Below are positions 36,443 to 49,700 of a stretch of 64,000 nucleotides of DNA, piece after piece; position 1 is the stretch's first letter; each line of letters starts with the position of its first letter. The notes beneath the pieces were generated by a model. It did no database searches. It had not been told where the DNA came from and was given only the letters and a program-made list of their open reading frames with translations. The position numbers and the translations under genes were made by a program. The stretch comes from Taenia hydatigena (lineage: Eukaryota > Platyhelminthes > Cestoda > Cyclophyllidea > Taeniidae): contig JADWOT020000004.1 of NCBI GenBank assembly GCA_036345935.2, forward strand, positions 19,027,423-19,091,422. The letters are read 5' to 3'.

Positions 36443-39400
36443 ATTTATGAATTTTTCCTCACTTTATCGCTTTACTGTATCTACCCTAGAGTAAACTCGC
36501 CATCATATCAACTGATCAGGGCTAGAGGAAGGCAATCTCATAAAGTTTGTGGATTTAAAAGAATTATTGTGGATAATTGTACGGTATTATTTATTTCTTG
36601 TGTCAAGTTATGATGATTCGATGTAAAATGCGTGCCACTTCAGGTGTAAAATTTGATAGCCTTAGCCTTCCTCCTCCACATGCTTGATTATTATTATTAC
36701 TATTATTATTGTCATCCTCACCACCATCGTCATCCCTCCAAAAATTTTACCAGGCGCAATTCGTGTCAGGTATTGCATTTTTTCCTCCTCCATCCAAAGA
36801 CCGGCATTAAATTTAACAATCCCTCAACATGTGCTGCTCGCATATTTGCAATTTTTTGCCAAAACACGATCACTTTGCTGGAACAGAAGGCAAAATTTAA
36901 TTCGGCGTGAGATCGCAATACATTCGGAGGTCTGTTTTAAGGAAGGATTTGCCTTTTTGTGGCACAAATACTCATGCCCTGTTGTCTTACGGTAGGCATT
37001 TTGATGGTACGTGTAAATTTCAGTGACTGTGATCAGCACAAGGCTACTCATGCATCATTAAGAGCCTCAACTGGGAGAAGAAGGCGGCCGTTTCACTCCA
37101 AATGCATATTTTGTGAAATTGTGTTGCTTGATCTCAAACAAACTGGAGTGTATTGCGATCTTGCTGAGTCTGATGCATTGATAAGACCTCAATCCACCAG
37201 GATGAACTTGTTTTCATAAATAAAGGGGCAATGTAAACATTGCTTTTAGCAATAAAGTTGGGGTTTCATAACTTTTTGCGCATTTTCCTCAAGGTCAGGT
37301 TCGATCAATTGCCTGAAGAGGAAGAACACAAAATTGTGCATGAAAATGTCTGAAAGCATCGGATTCAACACCTTCATTCTTAAAATTTTTATTTACTGGT
37401 TTTTTGAATCTAATGTTTGTTTTTTAGAAAAAAAATAGCAGAAACATCGAAAAATGGGTATTCTCTCTTGGTAGCTGCGAAACCGTTACCCTTTTGCTTG
37501 TTTTTTGGAGTACGAACTTGTAACTCTAGAAAAAGACCGTGTATTTCAGTGGCGGAGATAAGTGAGATCGCACGATATCTCTAGTTGATGGTGCAAAGTT
37601 TATTTTTGACATTTAAATTTGAATTGGACGCAGGATGTGCAGAATCCTGCATGCACGAGCAAAGTGTTTGGTACTCATGGAGCAATGACCATCGGCTCCA
37701 GTGGAGGCGGACGCATCCATCGGCCTCAAATTTAGGACCCAATATTTCCTATAGAATGCTAACGCTAGAGCAGTACCACACATAGTAGATTAATTCTGTC
37801 AAAAGCTTTCAAAAATTGGAAGCAAATACGCCTCACGAAACCTCTCAAATCAATGAGCAAAACGGGACCTTTAACTTGCCTTTGAAATAAGCTCTTACTT
37901 GAGAAAATGCGCTTCATTGTAAAGAAGTTACTGTTTTTAGTTCACTTAGTGCGTTGAATCCTTAGAACCCCCTGCAAGCCTATAGAGGTGCCCGTACTTA
38001 GGGTGTTTAACGACGATAGAGCCTGTAAACGGATACTTAGTACACCGCTTAAGCTAATTGCTTGGGTATAAGCGCGATCACATGGTGACACAAAAGGAAT
38101 GTCAGGATAAACAGATGACATTTTTGGGCCTTGATAGTAGTGCTGATGCAGTTTAACACGCTACTCTTCGCCACTGTTTCAATTCCTGTGGGGCGGTTTT
38201 CCTACTGTCTGCGCTTTACCAAGACCTTCAAATGAAGGCCCCTATGGCTCTTCTGACTCACGTTCCATAATTCGACTGCACTATTTACACCAGCAAAAAG
38301 TTATCAGTGCCGTTTTCTCATGTGACATCAGGGCTACAAAGTCTTTTAAGCGATTAATAACCCATTAGCAATACTTTCCGAATTGTAAACTTGCGCTATG
38401 AAATGAGAGCAGGTCTAAGATGGATGCCCCAAGTGCCCATTTTGAAATTCGCTTACTTAACAAAATATCGCTTAATTAGCCTAGGACTTTACGCTGCTAA
38501 GGCAACAGATCCCTCCCTGTTGACCATAATAAGCTCGCACTTAGCTGTAGAATGCACCTTTGGAAGCAATCTGCCAAAACTTGCTTCCACTATGACATCG
38601 GAGGGTTGGCTAATTGCAATCCGATCCCACGCGCCATAAAATCAATCATTTGCTACTTGATTTTTACTTCGATGACAATACGATGGTAATTAGCAAAAGC
38701 CATGAACATCACACCTTTCAATAGTGTTCCACGCTTGACTCGGATTCAACGAGTGACGAAGCCCAGGAATAAAGGTGCAATTTACAGCAGTCACCAAGAA
38801 CAACAAAAAATGGCCACTGTGGTTGCGCATCTTCACACTATTATCCTATGGAATTAAGAATCTCTGGCACCGCATTCTAGTATTCCTCCCTCCCAAAGCT
38901 CCGTGTAGACATTTTTGCGTAGGCTTGACTGCCCATCTAATTGTGCTACAAGCTCTGGTGCCAAGACAGTTTTAGCATCAATAGGTAGAGAGTTTTACCA
39001 AAAGCTACCGGGAAATTATGCACAGAAAAAAGGGTGATTTAAAAGTTAGAAAAAGAAAAAATTGGGAACTCAATTTTGCACAAGGGAGTGTAGCACTACA
39101 GTTTGTTAAACTACTGTCTCTACTGTCATGTACTGTGTTTGCGATAACGGAGGTCGGTGATCGTGATTTTCACCGACTCTTCCAACCGTGCTCGGAATGA
39201 GACCATTGGAATGACAAGGTCACCAGGATTAAGTGTGGCGAGTTCATCGCGTGTGTGGTGAACGACCGACTCGCAAAGATTATGCTACTTTGTGGTGATC
39301 CACAATGTCTCCCCACAATACTCCTAAACTCATTAAACGAACTTGGCGATAGCGTCACTATCTTGTTTTTTTGTGGTGAGAAAATACTTGTTTTTCTAAC

Positions 39401-39521
39401 AAAAAAGTAGCTTTTAGTAATTTGTGAAAGAGAGCAGTTGTTTATGAGAGATAAGGTGCAGTAGATCTTTTGCATTTTTTAATCTTCCAGCCTTTTGCGA
39501 TCCTGTAGAATTTAGAGGTTA
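36443..39521. other. Intergenic, nothing recognised
   Basis: Apart from the ATT microsatellite I see no structure. Confidence 0.5.
36686..36710. repeat. (ATT)n microsatellite
   Basis: ATT units with one ACT interruption, followed by a CATC/CACCAT-rich stretch to 36740. Confidence 0.9.
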
Positions 39522-39740
39522 ATGTCTAAGGAAGCGACTCTAGAATACCTCATTCACCACTCACCAATATGTGAGTATGACAATAACGACTTACTAATAG
39601 GGTCAACTGTAGGCATTTCTAGGAGCCGACGAAGCCGGATTGATGTTTATTTTGACGATGGGTTTACGATGGTCAGCAACGAATACATGCAAAATGCAGC
39701 CCACATCCGCGTAGATTTGCCATTTGGACTGTCATTTTAA
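39522..39740 (+). CDS. Possible small protein or exon, 72 residues
   Basis: A complete ATG-to-TAA frame of 72 codons starting MSKEATLEYLIHHSPICEYD and ending HIRVDLPFGLSF. The residue mix is even, with RSRRSRIDVYFDDGF in the middle, more protein-like than most frames here. There is no signal peptide or membrane segment. An AG acceptor-like CTTCCAG sits 32 bp upstream, so it might be part of a spliced gene. I do not recognise the protein; chance is possible. Confidence 0.3.
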   Translation: MSKEATLEYLIHHSPICEYDNNDLLIGSTVGISRSRRSRIDVYFDDGFTMVSNEYMQNAAHIRVDLPFGLSF

Positions 39741-40672
39741 GTGAATAGTTACTTTGTGCATTTCAACAATTCTTTAATTTACGCAGTTCTCAGTTTTTAA
39801 TTTCACGGTCTACGCACTAGCCAGACCATAAAGTGCGTGGCGATTTCGCAAATCTACCCTCTTTCAAGCGCGGCTCCTTTGTACTCTCTTTTTACGTACC
39901 ACTCACTACTACTGTTACCGGTTTTAGAAGAAAAAAGTTCACAATCTTATTCGCAAGTGAGACCTATATTGCAGTTTGAAAAGGTATGTACTTAGATGGA
40001 AAAAAAATTGTCAGACCCTAGTGACTTGGACGTTTGTGCAGTCCAGGAAGCAGATTCCATATTTCTTCATTCGATCAGGTGGATACTTAGTAAACTGAGG
40101 ATGAAGTGTTTCTCTGTCCCGCAGTGTGCGTGCCTAACTTAAAGTATGCGAGCGCCTAAAAATTCCTTTAAAACACTCATTTTTATGGGGAAAGTACTCA
40201 GCGAAGAATCAGTGCAACAGAAGGTTGGCGGCTAGCAACCCTCTGGAGGTGGACACCAATCACTATATGAAAAGATCTGGGTAAAAAAAATTGTCATTTT
40301 ATGGCGTAATTTTAGTTGGCCCAGCGCAATTCCCATCAATTTCCAAACCTGCCTGATATTTTTTAGGCGCCAGATTGATCGAGCAATTCTAAAGCGGAAA
40401 AAGTTGGAACTTTTGGGAAAATAAACCAACTTCCATTTCTGGTTTTGCTTATCAGACTTCCTCTTTTTTAAAAGCGTCATCTTATTGTCTTTGAGGATTG
40501 ACAAAAGACACATATACGAAGTTCATTAAGATGCTAATGGCGCATTTTGTCTTATAAAATTATGTAACTTTATTCAAAAGACTTAAGCTTAATAATTTCG
40601 AACTAACTGCATAAACATAATAACGGATGATCTGCAGTTCTCCGAGTTATTACCAGAGAAGCAATAATTCAT
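39741..40672. other. Intergenic, nothing recognised
   Basis: A - strand frame of 93 codons at 40232-40513 has a lysine-rich start but no family pattern. Confidence 0.45.
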
Positions 40673-40908
40673 TGTAGTACTTATGTTTCTTAAGTGTGCT
40701 TTGTGTGCTAGAGGCGGGGAAACATTTTTAATCTGGTCGTGGAACAACGTGATCGCTCCTAAGAGTCCTAGACGCCCTCGTCTCAGATGTGTCGATCCAG
40801 TTACCCCGTATCTTCCTTCTGCTTATAACAAAGATGCCTAGGAGTAACCAACCTTCTCATAGTGAGAGTGGAAAAAAGAAAGAGGAGGAAAGGGGAGAAC
40901 CGGCTACA
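40673..40908 (+). repeat. Family A LTR-like repeat, copy 6
   Basis: 236 bp, from TGTAGTACTTATGTTTC to GAACCGGCTACA, the only copy in this orientation. Its first bases TGTAGTACTT are the same as those of the family B LTR at 18827. No duplication found. Confidence 0.75.
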
Positions 40909-41998
40909 GCTATACCAGGGGTTGGGGTTATTATTAAGCAGCGTACAGAAGGTCTGGGAGTCAACAAGGCTAGAAGGAAGACCACTGCCACCGGGCCTGT
41001 GGTAGGATCGCAGAGGCTAAACGGCTCCTGTGCATAGATGGAGAAGGAAAAGTAGAATAATCAGGATTGGTGCTGCTGCTTCAAAACTAGTTACTGATTC
41101 TTGACGCCTAGATACTGTGCTCAAGTCGAGCTGCGCGCATCGTCTTCTGAAGTTCCAACATTTTTCTCCGGTTCCACGATCAAAAAGCGCTTTTGTACTC
41201 ATCATTTGTTAAATTACCAGTGTCTACCACTAACTGCTAAAACCCATTCATCGGTTTAAGGTGAAATATTTCCCAAAAAATCATATTCAGTCAAGTAACC
41301 ATAGCAGCAGGAACTAAACCCAGCCCACGTTACACGGGGGCGTCTCTTCGGTTTGAGTAATATGCATGGAAATCCAACGGAGGGAACTAACCTCTCACAT
41401 TTATAGACAATAAAATTCAGGGCCTGGATTTCGCTTCATTCTTAAAACATAAATTTCAGTTTCCAGTCCAGCTGCTGTACAGCGCACCTTTGTCTGTTTT
41501 GGCCTCCACTACTGCTTTCTACGTGACTCAAGAATTAAGTAGAACATGAAATGTTACTTCCTACGACCAACCAATTCACAGAGCGACTGTCTCTGCCTTC
41601 GACCAATTTCCTAGTCAAAAGTGTTTCCACTACTCTTTATGCCGCTTTACAAAGGATGATGACATAAAAAAAAGGCAAAGCTGAGCAGGTGACAATCGGC
41701 TCTCAACTATATGAGGAACCTCCATTGCATTCACTCAACCCAGGACTATTTCTTTAAAAGGCTCTTGCACAACGCTATACCTTTAGAAACCAAAAAAAAC
41801 AGCCATAGTCGCTCTTATTTCCACCTCACTTATTTCCCAATTCACTTGCGGTCACTTAATACTGATGTTAGTGAGGGGTAATAATCACTTGCGCACGTTC
41901 AAGTAATCCCGAATTCTTTAATCCCTTACGCAACTAAACATCATGGAAATTTTCTCAAATGTAATTTTGCATTTCCAAGAATGAGGAAAAAGGAAGCT
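40909..41998. other. Intergenic, nothing recognised
   Basis: Between the family A copy and the mariner relic. No gene seen. Confidence 0.45.
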
Positions 41999-42183
41999 AT
42001 CTCAGCCTGCTGCATCTATCTTTGAGTGAATCATCATCAGAGTCACATTATTTGCTCAATCCGTTTCCTGGCGGTACGTTCCGCCACCGCACCTTCGCCA
42101 AATACATGACAACAAACGTTACGAGAGGTGTCTGCAGCCGCTGGAGCCGGATTATGCCCGACGCGTAGAGCAAACAAGCTCAT
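41999..42183 (-). pseudogene. Mariner-type transposase N-terminal relic
   Basis: The frame on the - strand reads MSLFALRVGHN, then DTSRNVCCHVFGEGAVAERT and ARKRIEQ. This matches the first helix-turn-helix of mariner transposases (LxFxLxxGHNAAEAARNI, VFGEGxVxERTxxxW). The frame stops at 42043, and a further family-like stretch, DDSLKDRCSRLR, continues in another frame down to 41999. The catalytic domain is absent and no terminal inverted repeats were found. A dead fragment; the family is recognised from memory of the motif, not a search. Confidence 0.6.
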
Positions 42184-43606
42184 CCATTGCACCGGTTCGA
42201 GCGACACTTTATAAGAGCTGAGGTTAGCATAGGCGAAAAGAGTAGTGAAGGGCGCAGTAAGGACCATTGTAAAGGTCGTGTGCCATTGTAAACAATGGTA
42301 CGCATTCAATAAGTCTCTATAAGCTACACAAGCCATTATAGCGAGTTATACTGTAAACAGCATTAATATTTTAATGTAACCTTGTATTTTTGAACACCTA
42401 TGTTTCTAAATTAGACCTCACCTTGAGATTGGTTTGAGAAATTTGGCAAAAGTCATCATTTGGGAAGCCCCTTTGCGATACTCCCAGGAGGTGTTCTTCC
42501 TTTTACGATGCTGCGCCCTTACAATTCAAATGATAATAAACCGAAAAGCGAAAGTGAAATGAAATCATCTGCAAGCTGCCCTAGGCTAAATTTACACCTT
42601 CCTCTGACTAAAACAAAGTTGCCAAGTATGAAGGCTTTTTTTCAGTGGAAGAAGAGGTTGCATAAGCCGCTCGGGAATTAATTTGTTTGTCCAGCAGCTG
42701 GGTCGCTGCTTGCATTGTTTTTTATATTTGTTGATAAATAACTCCACTGCGGAGGTAACTCCGACAGGAGGTCAAGTCTGAACCATAGGCGCCAATTGGA
42801 GACATTCATGGCCGATCTCGCCACGTGTGTCAAACGATTTTGTTGCACACTTGCTCCACTTCTTATGATTAGAAATTTTGGTCAAGGACCCCACGACGAC
42901 ACCTTGGCGTTCTCCACGAGTTGATCCACACCGACTTCCCTGCATAATTCGTTGACTCTGCATTGCTCTTGTAACACTGCTTCAATAGCGTACCACTTTG
43001 CGCATGTTAAGCCTATTTCTGCAAGATCAAATAGGACCACCACCAGTCACACACACCAGCATTTGTCAATTAGTACTCTGCAGACATACGTCCCCAGACG
43101 GTTGGAGGATGCTCGCGACATGAAATGGGAACTGAGCCTTGTTTTGACGCAGGCAGTCGAAACGCCTGTGTTCAATCCCCCCATCAAATGCTTACTAACT
43201 CATCTTGATCTAGGCAGTAATGAATCCGAAGACAGACCAAATTTCTAGCATTGTTGTGCCTGTAGTCTATCAGAAGCTCAGATGTTTTTGAAAGCTCCGC
43301 CTGCACAATGACCTTGCATGACATCGAAGGTGAGTTTGAGCTCCCGGCACAGATAACCCCCAAAACCGTTCTGCCTTTGATTTAGCAAAAGTTTTAAGTT
43401 TCGCAATCGCCTTCAACTTTCACACCTCCTCCTCGCATCACTGCGACCTATAAACAAGCTTGCTAATCATTCTTTTGCAAAATCCAATGGCACACCGACC
43501 AAATAAACAACAGAAAAGATACGGGCTGACAGAGAGGAAAATTAACATTATCACAGCCGATAAAAAATGAGGGGGGAAGGGCGAGGCAAAAATCTCGATA
43601 TCACCA
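42184..43606 (-). other. Downstream of DOP1, nothing recognised
   Basis: Would hold the DOP1 3' untranslated region. No clear AATAAA on the - strand within the first few hundred bases. Confidence 0.45.
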
Positions 43607-43739
43607 TCACTTCGAGGCTGCCATAGACTCAGGAAACTCGTTGAACAGCGACACCTCCAGCACCTGGTTCAACATGCTCCACGTGCCTTCGTCGAAGACT
43701 TCGCTAGACGTCGCCGGACCAGCACGTTTTTCCCCGAGG
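43607..43739 (-). CDS. DOP1: DOP1 last coding exon
   Basis: The acceptor is TCGCAATTTTAG. The phase-2 joint rebuilds a Ser codon. It encodes LGEKRAGPATSSEVFDEGTW, then MLNQVLEVSLFNEFPES and a TGA stop. The acidic-hydrophobic end resembles the family's terminal FLEGM-type tail in character only. Confidence 0.7.
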
Positions 43740-46700
43740 CTAAAATTGCGAACGGATGTTCAAAATAAACTCATATTTGGTCAGCTCAACATGTGTTTCA
43801 GTCCACAGGTTCTCCAGTCCCTGCAACCCAAACGGATGAGTGAATGAAGAAATTAATGGGTGGAGAGCACAATCTAGTGGAGATGGTTTACAGTGGCCAC
43901 CTTATTAGGTTGTTTTGCTTTTAGGCAAGCCTTCCAATGAAGAGTCGTTACAGTTTGACACGGTCGTTGTGAAACATTGTCCAGTCGCCACCAGCAGCAT
44001 GTCAATGAACCTGAAGCTTTCCCCGTAGTGGTGGAGAATCACCGTATGTTCTTTGTTTCAATCATGCGGGTGAATGTTGCACTGCACCTCGGTACTTTGC
44101 GATGGCCAAGGAATTTGGCATTTCGATCATTCAAAGTAAAATGCAGCGCGTTAAGACCTCCGCAAGAATTGTACAGGACCCCTCCTGTTTCTAGGCTTCC
44201 AGTACCTCTAAATTTACACAATAAATCTCGCCTCTAAAATAATATGAATCAAAATTTTCTTCCTTTGGGTCGATTCCAATTGCATCCGTATATGTGAACA
44301 ACGATGAACGACGAACAAGCCAGTAACGAAAAGTGAAAGATGCGAACTAACGATGTCCCCTCCTTAAACAAATCAAAATGCGATGCAACACTGAAGGTCA
44401 CCAAAGCAGAGTACCTCTGAAGGCTATAAATTTGCTCCCATCAAATAAAACTGCCATATTTTCATCGCCTGGACGGAAGAGAGCGATTCGGCTATGCCTT
44501 TTACTTTTGTTGTAATATTAAAGCAATGAAGAATTGCCAAGCAGTAAATAACCCTTTTTAAGCCAAATGTACAACACTCTACTCAGTGAGATGAACATAA
44601 AAAGGCTGAAGCAAGATTAGTTACCTTCTGAAAAAGAGCTCGAGAGGCTCAAACGTGGTCACGCTCTTAATGGAGAGAATGAAGTAGTACGCGCTTGTCG
44701 CCGACAGTAATTGAGTCGTGTAAATTTGGTTTTCACTTTGATAGATCTGCAAAAGAAGCAAATGAACGAATAATATTAAAGAATCTTTTTGAAATTACCG
44801 AAGTACCTCAACGGAGGCTTCATTCTCATGAAATGCATGAATTCCAGAGAACTGGCTGAACTAAGGAACTTTCACGTTGTGATACGAATTAGGCATGTCA
44901 TTTACATTACCGTTTCAATGCACTTTACTAATACCGCCTAGGTAGATGTGAAAGAGGATATATTTGAGGGTTCGTGGACGACGCTCCGAAGAGAACACTT
45001 TCATTGAGCTCAATGCTAGAAGTGTAGCCTTCTAGCTCCTTTTTACCAACTAATAACCAATATTAGGAAAGGTGCTGAGTAAACCCATGCTTCATTCAAA
45101 AATTCAACCAGTAGAGTGATCAGTGTTAGAGAATCTGAAGGGTAAATGTGTGAGCAACATCATGCATTGCTACAAACTGAGATTAACATTCAATACAGCA
45201 CTAATGACGGCTCACAGTAGAGAGATTATCGAGGTCATGCCCAATTTTAACATTCATTCTAGTTAAAATCAGCGCAATACTAAGCCTAAGCATTTAAAAT
45301 ATGTCTGCTACGGACCTGTTTCCAACAAAGAGGAGGCTACACCTATCCTGCCTTCCTAGAATGGCTCTGCTTCCCCCCGAACTGAAACCGACACAAAATG
45401 CATCCTCCTTTAGCAGCGCAAACCCCGATGCGATTCACAAAAAGGACGAAACTGCGGACAAAACAGAATGGATGATTTGCATCATCAACTTTAAAATAAG
45501 ATGTCCTCTAGCATTGATGCCAAAATAAAATAACACCCTTCCCTCGTAAATTGCGGGTTATTTTAAAGGCACCTTCCTGAGATTATGCAACGCTGTGTTC
45601 GAAAGTCATCACTGTCAGCACATCATCAATCCTGCTCTACGTTTAACAACAAAGTTATGTTCGGAATCATACGTCTTATAGAGGTACTACAAAACAAAAA
45701 TAAAAACTAGCTTTTGCAATCAATCCCATTTCTGGTGTAATGGAAGGGATCGAAAATAAGGGAAAAACCAAAACGAAGAGCGTCAGCTAATCCCGCAGCG
45801 AAAATACAAACAGGATCCGCATACATCAAACAAACAACTTTTGAATAAATCATCAACATGGCATCCTGATTGAATGGAGATTGGAGGAAATAGGCAAGAT
45901 GGATGTGTCTAAGCTTGCCATCTGATTGCTTCTGCCCGACGAAATCAATTAGTCTAGCAGTTTGCTAGGACAGACAGCGCTCTCCGATATGAAGTGATAC
46001 ACCGCACTCTGTGTATCGTAGATAGAAGGTTCATTGTCAAACTAATCTCCTTGAAATAGGTACGCAGGTACTTGTCAATTGTCAAATTGGGATTTCCACT
46101 TTTACAGAGAGAGGACTGGGTATTGTCGTAGTGGTATAGGATACAGGATTGAGTGCCAAGTAGTTCAGTTCTGTCCAGACATCGTTACCGTTGCAATGAG
46201 CGCGTACATGCAACGCCTAGTAAGCCGAACTTCTGTAGCAACGGAGGCATATTACGACGCGGTGCTATATGTTTGGCAGTAAGGCATTTGAGGCGGTCGT
46301 ATATCCGCGCATCATTGACAATCGCAGTCTTAGTGGTTCCTAGCGTTTCCAGTTTACGACTTCAGCGGTCATTCCTGTAAACACCCAGCCAACACGAGAA
46401 ACGTCCGTCCAATCCTGAACCCCTAATCACCATATAACCTAGTGTATGTTGAAGAGAGATGGAATAAAACAAGAAGTGAGGAATACAGCATTCATTTACA
46501 AATGCTTTCACCTTTAAAAAGTTAAAATAGGATGTCCTGAAATAACACAGGCGTATCGGACAAACTTTCCCAGTCTCAATCTGGCCGCCATACATTATTC
46601 AATCACTAAGGTACTTTTAAAAATGCATCAAAGACCTATGTAAAAATACCATTTTACTGCATAAAGTTTCTATTTTTCTGTCCTTAGTAAGCTCAAACGT

Positions 46701-49700
46701 CCTTATTCGGTTCGCACGCTCCTCGGGAGTCGAGTAGGTTTTAAAACTGCAGATTTTTTCAGATATCCTATTGTGGTTAGAACCACAACGATGAATAAAT
46801 GAAGGAAATTAGAGGTGCTGAATGGATGAATGTGTTGTAAGAGGTAATACTCATGTGTGCAAAAAGGAAAAAAAAGTATTTTGCCATACATTGGATATCA
46901 CGAGCAGAATATGTGCAAGTTCGCCGGTTTGGAACAAATTCACTTGCGTCGCCAGGGCTGCTCAGTTCTTTCCTATCGAGTCAGTCATGAGCAACGAATG
47001 CAAACCATTCGTGATGTTTAGTCGGCTACAGTCACGACCACAAGGAATGAAGTAAAAACTGCGAAACTGACTCTCCAATGTGAGTAAATACTCTAATTTA
47101 TGTTGATTTCGAGCTCCGTAAAGTGTGTGCGCCAGGCAGGTGCCTAAGCAATCGCCTAATTGACTGGGTAGGAGGTCGAGCCAAAATGCACAAAGACTTT
47201 TCCAAATTCACGTCTTCGGTTTGTGTTTCCTATTTTCTATTTTGAGTTAAACCAATTCAGACCTAAAATCAGTTCAACATGCCGAACACAGGAACTGCAA
47301 TGGGACGAGAGAAAATACTCACTGAAGTTAAACCGGATGAGATTTGGCTCATGAGAGGTTGGAAAGCACTGTTTGATTCTCCTCCTTCCTCTTCATCTTC
47401 CCCGGACCCTCCATCCGCTCGACGACCAACGAACACCCAACGGTGACTGAAAAGAAGGGAAAATTATGGTAAGAAGCTTTAAGGTAATTTGATCGAATTG
47501 GCATAGCCGACTAAAAATGATGGCATCTCAAGAATAAGTGCCGTTTAGGATTAGATTGGATGAAGTCCGCCCGATTACAGACCGAAAAACACCGAGAATC
47601 ACAGCATATACAAATCGGGAATGATGCATTTCAAAAGATTAGGTCCTCCTAATAAAGGCAGCGCTGGGCTAAAACGGATTTGGGAAAAAATTGGTCGAAG
47701 CTAAATGTAAAAACAACCTTACGAGTGATAACTAATTACCCAAATAAGGACCAAGTTTCCAGGCCCTAAAAGAAGTCACAATACCGTTGCGGCGCAGTGG
47801 AACCCTGCCAGTCTTCCCAATGGGTAAAGGGTCTTGCCATCAACAAATCTGTCTGTGACGCCAGTCAGGCAAGTGAATGCTAATCATTTACCTCTTTGTG
47901 AAAAACAAATTATTAGTTTCGGTCATATAGCAGTCAATGGGTATTTGACATAGAAAGGGAGGGAAAAGGTTTACGAACATCTGTGAACGCAAGCATCTTG
48001 ATGAGATTAATATCCTTTGTAGCGGTAGATTATAGTGCTCTTGAGCAAATAGTGTAACATCGTGTGAAATATAAAATGCCCATCTTTCTAAAGTGGAAAT
48101 CAACTATTTATTTGGCTGCTTCGTAAACATTAGCAGCGTTTAAGATGGGACAATAAATTTTGAGCGAATAAAAGTTCCAGGCGTGTTTAATCCCTTCAAA
48201 TGGAGTGAAGCATTTCAATAATTGGCACTGATAATCAAGTTGGTTAGCAACAGTGTTGGGGGCAGTATTCACATGCGACGACGTGTGTTGATGAAACTTA
48301 TTGTTGCCTTGTTCTCAGTCTACAGCCTCGGCAGTCATTCCTTTGGGCATTCAGTGATTGTATAGAATGCCTGATCGACACGAGCATTAGATGAACCGCC
48401 CTGTGTGACGTGAACAAAACTATCGAGACAACTTTCTGTTTGTAACAGATGACAAATTAATCAGGTTGTTCTAGGATGGTACAGACATGCTGACGAAACT
48501 AATGCCAAAGCTGCCTCCAGGAAATAGATTAAACACCGGAGAAGGAACGTGAATGTTGTAGCGGAAGATAATGCAGAAAAATGGATTTTTCTTTTTCTTC
48601 ATAAACACGGATCTAAACGACTTATAAAGTTTAAAATCAGACTTGCAAGAGAAGTTGAGGGACAATGGATTCGGGAAGTAGGAGGATTGTAGCGAGGAGC
48701 TTGCATGCAGATAGAAGAAGGACCAATTGTGACTGGGGCAGTTTCTGCAGATCGTCGAAGCTCAACGCCGAATGCTTCCTGGATCTGCAGAAATAAGCAA
48801 ACAGACTAAGCTCTTTCAATGGAAAATGTACCTTATTTCGTGAATTACTGCGAATTGTGGATATTTTTAGTGGTCAAAGAAATTATGATAGCATAAAAGC
48901 TCACCCGCCACTGCATCGCTCCGCAAATATCCGGAATACGTTGACCTAAAAACTTATAAAGTCCATCATTTTTATCCTCTATCAACGCAAAGAGATATAA
49001 AATGCTTTCCAAAATGGTTTAGTAAAGTCGACAGGATATAAATTTAGGAATGGCACGCTTCCTACAATAGAAAATATTGCGATTGCTTTTCAATATTCAG
49101 AGCCGACATTGATGCAAGATTGTTTAGCTTTCTAAAACCTTTAAATGCTTTGATTACTTTCCTACACTGCATGGTGGATCCCGAGCCACCTTAAACACTA
49201 AAACAGTGTTATGCGTCAAAAGTTACTGTTTGAAAAGACCCTCACTATGAGCAAAAGACAGGCGATTCTGATCTTAAAGACTCACTAGTTCTGGAATGAC
49301 AATTAACCACAGCGAGGCAAGGGAGTCCGCTGAAATCCTCGCAATGAGGACACGGGTGCATAGAAAGATTTGGGTAAGAATTGGCACATTCACATCTGTT
49401 ATCGCACGAAGGTTGTCAGTTAGTCGTTCTAAAGAAGGAAAAAGATGGGTAAAAATTTCTCGGCAACACAGACTAGCTAGGGCATATCTGTCCACTGCAA
49501 TGGATCATGCCAACTATCAAGATTGCCATCTCTGACCTTGTCGGTTTATTCAAGTAGTATAATATTGTTAAAATAGGAAAAAAAATATATCAAACCCCCA
49601 ACGAGGAGCATTGCTTCTCAAGGCTTACATAAGGTCTTCACGTGAAAAGTGATTTGCTTTACAAGGCGAAAATTCCCTACTAGAACAGACGTTCCACCAA

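Noticed and set aside
45300..45530. Candidate DOP1 exon in the intron 44747-47322, after a TTTCAG acceptor
   Set aside because: The phase-0 frame meets a stop after 12 codons, and no suitable donor precedes it.
49429..49494. Longer form of the DOP1 exon at 49286 using the CAG acceptor at 49495
   Set aside because: It would add 22 residues in a stretch that otherwise aligns with the family without a gap. The CTTTTTCCTTCTTTAG acceptor keeps phase and length.
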